DNA of 64,000 nucleotides from assembly GCF_000226115.1 (NCBI RefSeq), contig NC_016457.1, positions 124,001-188,000 of the forward strand. The letters run 5' to 3'. The notes beneath the pieces were generated by a model. The model ran no database searches. It saw only the letters and a list, made by a program, of their open reading frames with translations, and was not told the origin of the DNA. This stretch comes from Thermothielavioides terrestris NRRL 8126. Taxonomy: Eukaryota; Ascomycota; Sordariomycetes; Sordariales; Chaetomiaceae. The translations under genes and the position numbers were made by a program. Below, piece by piece: positions 58,058 to 64,000 of this stretch (position 1 is its first letter; the number at the start of each line of letters is the position of its first letter).

Positions 58058-58446
58058 CTTAAAGAGGTCCCGCCAAGACTAATTTCGGAACCTGCCGCTT
58101 ACAAGTATTTACAAATTGCCGCGAGGGAGCGGGGTCGCCACGACTTCGAGCAACATCAACAACGAAGAATTGCAAAGACTCGTAGCAGCAACTTCGTGAA
58201 ACCTCAACCAAATTGAAAAAAAAAGAAAACGAAGTTAACCCGCACCCTAACCTTGACCCTCACCCTAACCATAACCCTCACCCTAACCAGCGGGGGGCTG
58301 GCGCCGCCCCCCGCACCCCCGGCGAACTAACCCGTGGCTAACCCGTGGCGATAGTGCAAACCCCTTGGCGGTCTTGGCGGGGTACTGACGCTGTAAAAAC
58401 ATTGCCGACAATTGGCCGAAATTAGTCTTGGCGGGACCTCTTTAAG
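58058..58446. mobile_element. MITE-like element with 31 bp perfect terminal inverted repeats
   Basis: The left end (58058-58088) begins CTTAAAGAGGTCCCGCCAAG and ends ATTTCGG; the right end (58416-58446) is its exact reverse complement over 31 bp. The interior is ~327 bp with no coding capacity. Counting TTAA or TA at the ends as target duplication leaves an element of about 380-385 bp, which would fit a piggyBac-like or Tc1/mariner-like parent; the choice is open. Inside are telomere-like CCCTAA repeats (58242-58289). The repeats have not diverged, unlike the RIP-hit DNA near both window ends, which suggests recent arrival or a length too short for RIP. Confidence 0.75.
58242..58289 (+). repeat. 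Telomere-like interstitial repeat inside the MITE-like element
   Basis: Three copies of CACCCTAACC alternate with TTGACCCT and ATAACCCT, giving a period of 18 bp over about 46 bp. The fungal telomere unit is CCCTAA/TTAGGG, so the array looks like degenerate telomere sequence, though an unrelated origin by slippage is possible. Confidence 0.8.
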
Positions 58447-59437
58447 ATCCAGCATTGTGAAAAGGGGTGGAAATTTGGTTTCCACAAGAGTGTCCAGACT
58501 GTGGAGGAGCGGAGTGTACGGATACCTGCACAGTCTTGTCGAGGACAGGCTCGACAAGTGGTTCGTGGCAGCATGGTTAACTCTCTTTGTCTTTCCAGTC
58601 ATGTGCCCACAAGATTCATTGATGGTTCAAGACATGACACCGCACGGAGTGGAGAGACAGGTCGGGCGAAGCCCAACCCGGCTCAACGGGCTGTAAACTC
58701 AACAATCACTGGCTGAACAACTCTCACGCCTTGATTCAAAACCCCCAACGAGAACCGGAGACCGCAGCCAGTCGTGTAGTTACCGCCTGCCTAGTACTGT
58801 ACTCTGCCAGAGTTCCGAGAATACTCGCTGCTGCTCAGGTCTTCAGGTTGTATAATGTCACGCGGCTTGCGAGGTCACTGTCCACCCCTGTCAAGATCTT
58901 GGGGATGTGGTGCTTGCACGCGCGCAGGGCACCCGAGAACATCTGATCCGGATGATCCTCCAATATATGCAGGTCACGGCATATCGTGCTGGTTGGTGGG
59001 TGCGTGTGTTCTCCGCGGCCTAGACACAACCAACACGCTCCAGGTTCCGGTTCAGACCTTCAAGACGTCAAACAACAGTCCGTTGTTTCAAGCTGGTATC
59101 AACACCGCGGGATGTCCATGGCACTCCCAGGCTGCCAGCAGAGAGTTGGTTCGGTTCCGATACGTCAGAAACGCTAGTTGTTGTTTACTTACACGCAGCA
59201 TCCTGGAAGCCGACCATGACGAGAGTGGGCAGGACCGTTTGGCATTAGGTAGACTCCGATCTGGAGACGCGGAGGGGTCAAGCTGAAGGTTCGACTAATG
59301 GGTGGGCACAACCAGACGTTAAGCCAAGAAGCTGTGCAAGGAGAAACACTTGCCCATCAACGACTTTGGGCGCAAAATTAGAGGGACAACTGCTACGCCT
59401 TAAGCAATGTGGGGGGAAAGGGTGCGCGATTGACAGA

Positions 59438-59456
59438 AAAAAAAAAAAAAAAAAGG
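59438..59456 (+). repeat. Homopolymer A tract
   Basis: A run of about 18 A within the gene-poor stretch, followed by GGAGGAAAGGAAG. It could be the tail of a retroposed copy, but no parent sequence was recognised upstream. Confidence 0.7.
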
Positions 59457-61219
59457 AGGAAAGGAAGAAGCGTTACGCACACCACCGAGGTTGCATATTA
59501 GAGGCAGGCGAGAGGTATAGATCTATGAGCTCTCTCGACGTGATAGCCTTTTTTCCCTCCAGAGCGGCGTTCCTTTTGGATCTCGCTGTATATGAAGTTT
59601 GTGACCTAGGTGGTCTGGTGCTTGACGAAGGCATGGTCCCCCTGCAACGGGGCACGCCTCCCCAAAACCCACCCATCCAAGGGCAAGTATGACCACAATG
59701 CTACGGAGTTAGCTAGGCAGGATCATCGGCTTCCTATCTTGCTTGCGACCGCGGCGATGCCGGGCGTATCCTATAGCTATCGGAGCACTCCCCCGCCACG
59801 CACCTGGAGGTGCTGCTAGCGAGTGAGTAACAGCAACTCCGTTCCTAGGCTACCGCTGGCTAGACCACGCCGGGACAGGACTGGGTGCCGCTAAGCAGCC
59901 TTGGTATCAAACGGTGACTGACCCAGAGAGCTTACGCAACCTAGACTCTGCCAATCCGAACGCTGGGGCTGCTACAGAAGCCGTCTCAACTCGGTGCCCG
60001 GAAGGGGATACTTGCTTTCATTGTCTTCGCCCCCCAACACTACGGTCGTGGCCAATATAATTGCCAAGGTGTAGCTACCCCTTTCGCGAGGGTGCCCGTA
60101 CCGTCTCCATGGTCGACGACCACAACTCGCTGAAGGGCATCCCAAGAGTTTGCCCGTGCCAAGGCCCTCCTCCTCCCCAAATTGCCCACATACTCCTCCG
60201 TCGGCAAGTGTTGAGTCGACAATGCAGGCATGGTGTCTGCTCTCTCTTCCAGTGCGGGATACATCCGCCACCTGGCACCGCGCTGCCAGGGCACGGCCAA
60301 GTCATCCGCGTCCGAATTAGAACTGTCAGGGAACTTCCACTTCGCCTACCTAGCACTGAGCAACTTCGGCAAGTGCGGCACCCGATGCCATGGACCAGGC
60401 TCGTCCACACACGCGGCTGTAACGTCCCTCCTGGCGCAGCCGCCCACGTCCCCAACTCAATACAGGACGTGTCCGTTAAGGCCCGATCTTGCCCCGTGAG
60501 CTAGTACAGCGTTTGGCTTCCAAACTGGGCCTGGGTCTCTGAACGAATCGAAGACGCACTAGAACGCCTCTGGCTGCGGCGATCCTGATTCTCGGGCGGG
60601 GACCATTGAAAGCCGCAACCATATCCATGTCACGTGTGGCAAAGCAAAGCTCCGGTACCAAGGCGTTTGAAGACGGCACCTTCAACTTCCTGTCTACTCC
60701 GGACGGGCATTTCGGCTTGAACTGGCGGACTCGAATTGAAGTGTCCATGGTCGTGAGTCGCGTGCAGCATGTGTTGGGCTGGTTACACCCCACGGCACGG
60801 TCCATTGGTCAGCAGGAATGGAGATGCGCGAGGGTCGTAGGGTACAGTTTGATTAACGTGGAGGGAAGGGCTGTCAATGAACCTGAGACTTGAGCGGTGG
60901 AATCGGCCGTAGCAGGAATATAGCTACCCGACTAGTGGGAGCACGCGCTTGGGCTGAAATCTGATCTCGCCTGCAACATGGAATGATACTCCTTTTTTTC
61001 TTAATGTCGTTATCCAGATGCTGGGTTGCCCTTCTGCTAGAACCATTGAGACTCTTGCAACCTTGCCTTGGATGGCTGCAAACTTCAGCATGCAACGCGT
61101 TTTCTTCCAGCTACCCCGTGTCACGGCGAGGCAGAACGAACACTGAAAACAAACTGCAGCAGTGTTCATCCTCGAATAATGTAGACAATAAGCATAAGGA
61201 GAGAGAGAAAACTACCAAC

Positions 61220-64000
61220 ACGTAAGTGAAAAGGTTCTATCTAGTTGAATCGAAGCTTCGATGACGAGCTTTCAAATGTATACTATATATATAGAGAAAG
61301 TGAGAAAGGAGAGCTTCGGTTCATTTAGCAGGCAAATTCTTGAGAGTTTTCTTTATAGCATCTAGATAGATGCTATAGCTGTGTGTCGCGTGCTAGAGCA
61401 CACTTGACTCTATCTGCTAGGCTCCCTACACTTAGGGAGCATATACTAGCTCTGCTAATATATATATATATATAGAACTCAGTGCTTGTCCCACCCTATG
61501 TAGAAGGAGCACCTCTCTTAAGATATATATCTCTGCATCTTATATAGTCCAACTTTGCTACTCTCCTTAGTTATAAGCTCAGTTTGTATACAATACTCAT
61601 AATAGCAGTAAGGCCTAATTAGGGCTATCCTTTCTCCTTTCTCTTCAACTACTTTTAGTCTTCTCGATCTTTAACAACTCTTATAAGAGGAGGAGAGGGA
61701 AGAGGCGTAGGAAGGTTAGCCTTTAGCCGCCCTAGGCATATACGTATAGAGCCTTTAGTAGTAAGGATCATCACGCTAAGGGTATACTATATAAGCAAGT
61801 AGTACGCAATAGGCTATATAGGCCGCCTATATCTCCGTTGCTACTAGGCTAGAGAGGTAAGTTCTAGCGAGTTGGATAGTTGGAACCCTAGGAAGCTCGC
61901 CCTATATAACAGGGCGTAACGCGGGCGCTATATATAAATGGTACAGAAAGAGGTAGAGGGACTGCTTGCCTTTAGTAGTAGGCCGACTAGGGCCCCTTCG
62001 GTATAAGATTAATAATAGTAATAATAATATTACCTAATATAGCATAAATATAATTGAACCTCTTAATTAGTAGACGCGCTATTTTAAATTATAATAGAGT
62101 AGGAGCTTGAACTTTATATACCTTATAAGATATCTATCTAGGTATAGTAAGATAATAAAGATAGTATAATCGACTATATCTAAGTAACGTAAGGTAGTAG
62201 TGCTTAATAGCTAAGACTACTTAACTTAATAGGCTTAGACTATATACCTTAAGTAGCTAAGGTACTACTAAAAGGAAATAATAGTAAAATAGTAGCGCTA
62301 CCTAGTTATAGCTAGGCGATACTAAACTATAAAAGATATAAAGCTAAAGTATAGTTCTTTACTCTATTAAAGGAGATTAGTATAGTTAATAAACTTAAAA
62401 GTATAGTAGATACTCTAATATAAAAGCTTACTAATATTATAGATGTCGTAGCGCTATATAAAAAGCTTAATCAAGGATCCTATATACTATAGTAGAACCT
62501 TAAGATGGACGAAGCAATATAGAAGATATAGTAGGTTAAACGTACCTAAAGGGCACGCTATATAGCGAGTACCTCAGAATACTACTATAAGGCAGTTAAA
62601 CGGTTTAAGCGCTATACTAGAAAGTCGTAGACATTATATTAGTATTGCTCACTCGCCTAGGCATTAAGGGAGTAGAAGCTAATATAAGATATCGAAAGAT
62701 AGACAAAGCTCTATAGCTATTAACGCCCTAAGCCTCTAGTATTACTAGCGCTTAGGTTTAGGCTTAGCAAGCTCTAGAGCGCTATAATATATACTTAAAA
62801 GGCGGAGGCGCTAGTAAAGTGCTTCTTCTCTATACTATAGGTATAGGTCGGCTATATCCCTAACTAGGACTAGCTAAAAGAATCCTTCTATAATATAGCG
62901 CCTATTGGCTAAGAGGTCTACAACAATAATATTATAAAGATTATAAACTATATAAATCAAATAAAGCGTTTAGCAATAACCTCCTTATTTATAAGTTTCT
63001 TAAAGCTTATAATAAAGAGAAAAAGCTATCGGAGGTACTTATAGTAATAATAAACGTATACTTTAAGCTTAAGTATTTCCTATATAGATTCTATACTATA
63101 TAGATAGTTATTCTAAGGAAGCTAGAGAAGTTTTAGAAATAGCTAATAGAGGTAGAGGTATATCGCCCTATATCGCTATTTAGTATAATAGGCAAAATTA
63201 TCGAAGTAGCTATTGTAGACTAGGTAATATATATAGCTAAAGTATATAGGCTACTCCTAGAAATATAGATAGGGTTCTAAGTAATATAGATCTAAAGGTA
63301 GCGGTTAAAGTAGTAACTACTATAGTAAGGATACTATAGGGGCGTAGCGCCTATATATTACTACTATAGCTAGATCTAAAAGGCACTTTCAATTGTATCA
63401 ACTAGACCTAGCTATTATATATATTTAGAGAGCTTAGGTTTAAGAGAAAGTTAATTATATTTCTTAAAAGCTACTTTAAAGATTATATAATATACCTATA
63501 GTTCAATAAGATTATAGCTAAGCCAACGACCTTATAGTAAGATATACTATAGAGCTTACTACTATCCTTAGCGCTATTTATTCTCTTTATTACCCCCTTA
63601 TTCTACGTTTTTAAAGTATATATAGGGCTTCTAAATATTAGGTATATAGATGATACCAACCTACTAGCATTTAGATAGGATACCCTAATATACTATTAAG
63701 TGCTAGAGAAGGGGTTTGCTAAATATACGAAGTAGGCTATAGAACAAGGTATATAGTTTAAACTAATAAAAAGTAAACTTATCTGCTTTGTAAGGGTATA
63801 GTAGCTATATACTAAGGTCATCAATATTCTAGGTAAGAGCTAACTAGGGCTTACCCTAATAGAATTAGCGAAGTTCCTTAGTATATAGCTAGACTATAAA
63901 CTCTCCTTTAAAGCGTATAGGAAGATAGTCGAAGTAAAGATAGCGATATAAAAGTTCGCTTTAACGAGGCTTATAGTAAAAATATATAGAGTATATATTG
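61220..64000 (+). mobile_element. RIP-degraded non-LTR (LINE, Tad-like) retrotransposon block
   Basis: From about 61.2 kb the sequence becomes TpA-rich, with stops in every frame. Plus-strand translation near the right edge still reads as a non-LTR reverse transcriptase. The start of the element and any endonuclease domain upstream could not be read. It continues past the window edge. Stops are mostly TAG, as expected from CAG-to-TAG changes by RIP. Confidence 0.75.
63540..63990 (+). pseudogene. LINE reverse transcriptase fragment with YIDD motif
   Basis: The frame reads LLLSLALFILFITPLFYVFK, then RYIDDTNLLAFR with the catalytic YIDD at 63643-63654, then VLEKGFAKYTK..IEQGI and KLIKSKLICF. 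Further on is SIWLDYKLSFKAYRKIVEVK followed by KFALTRL. This matches the order G-x-x-D-D-T-N-L-L, L-E..F..C..WA, K-S-E-L-I and L-G-V-W-L-D..L in fungal Tad/I-type LINEs. Stops interrupt every segment, so it is a dead copy. Confidence 0.75.

Larger units (their letters stand above)
57035..61220. other. 4.2 kb gene-poor stretch beside the right RIP block
   Basis: No open frame shows a recognisable domain. It contains the inverted-repeat element at 58058-58446 and an A-run near 59438-59456. GC content is normal until about 61200. Open frames such as 58855-59286 and 60061-60504 overlap competing frames on both strands and have no family resemblance. Confidence 0.5.

Noticed and set aside
58855..60504. 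Open frames of 140-150 codons in the right gene-poor stretch
   Set aside because: No family resemblance, competing frames on both strands, and no start or splice context.
1..64000. CRISPR array, secondary-metabolite core gene, mating-type or rDNA locus
   Set aside because: Looked for and not seen; the organism is a fungus and the repeats present are transposons, microsatellites and one MITE-like element.

Overview
The window reads as a gene island from a filamentous ascomycete, most likely a Sordariomycete of the Sordariales type (inference). The evidence is: short GT-AG introns of about 55-225 bp with CTNAC branch points; GC-rich coding DNA with long Pro/Ser/Ala-rich tails; fungus-specific families (Zn2Cys6 regulators, LCL2, MAL-type permeases); and flanking blocks in which CpA has been turned into TpA on both strands, the signature of repeat-induced point mutation (RIP).

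Layout. 1-~6980 is a RIP-destroyed Ty3/gypsy retrotransposon read on the minus strand (protease, reverse transcriptase and RNase H remnants visible). ~8.1-57 kb holds 19 protein genes whose exons I rebuilt by hand: a BTB-like protein, three unknowns, thymidylate kinase, GTP cyclohydrolase I, TAF11, a large C2H2/cupin-like protein, mitochondrial ribosomal protein bL27m, LCL2, protein phosphatase inhibitor 2, a MAL-type MFS permease divergent from an 11-exon Zn2Cys6 regulator, a regulator with two tandem Zn2Cys6 clusters, a BRCT-WGR-PARP protein, an App1-like lipid phosphatase, a glutathione transferase, the AP-2 mu subunit and a bestrophin-like channel. 57-61.2 kb is gene-poor and carries a ~385 bp inverted-repeat element with telomere-like repeats inside. 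~61.2-64 kb is a second RIP-destroyed block with a plus-strand non-LTR (Tad-like) reverse transcriptase.

Most genes are housekeeping and unrelated. Links worth noting are the permease/regulator divergent pair (35.7-36.8 kb), which looks like a local sugar-uptake module, and the convergent thymidylate kinase and GTP cyclohydrolase genes, which both bear on thymidylate/folate supply. I saw no bacterial-type operon, CRISPR array, secondary-metabolite core gene or convincing tRNA/rRNA gene. No clearly new system stands out; the strongest leads are the tandem-zinc-cluster regulator, the telomere-repeat-bearing MITE-like element, the GC-AG intron and 22-nt exon in the permease-linked regulator, and the unnamed C2H2/cupin protein.

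All exon joins come from reading frame, splice consensus and family resemblance; none was tested against transcripts.
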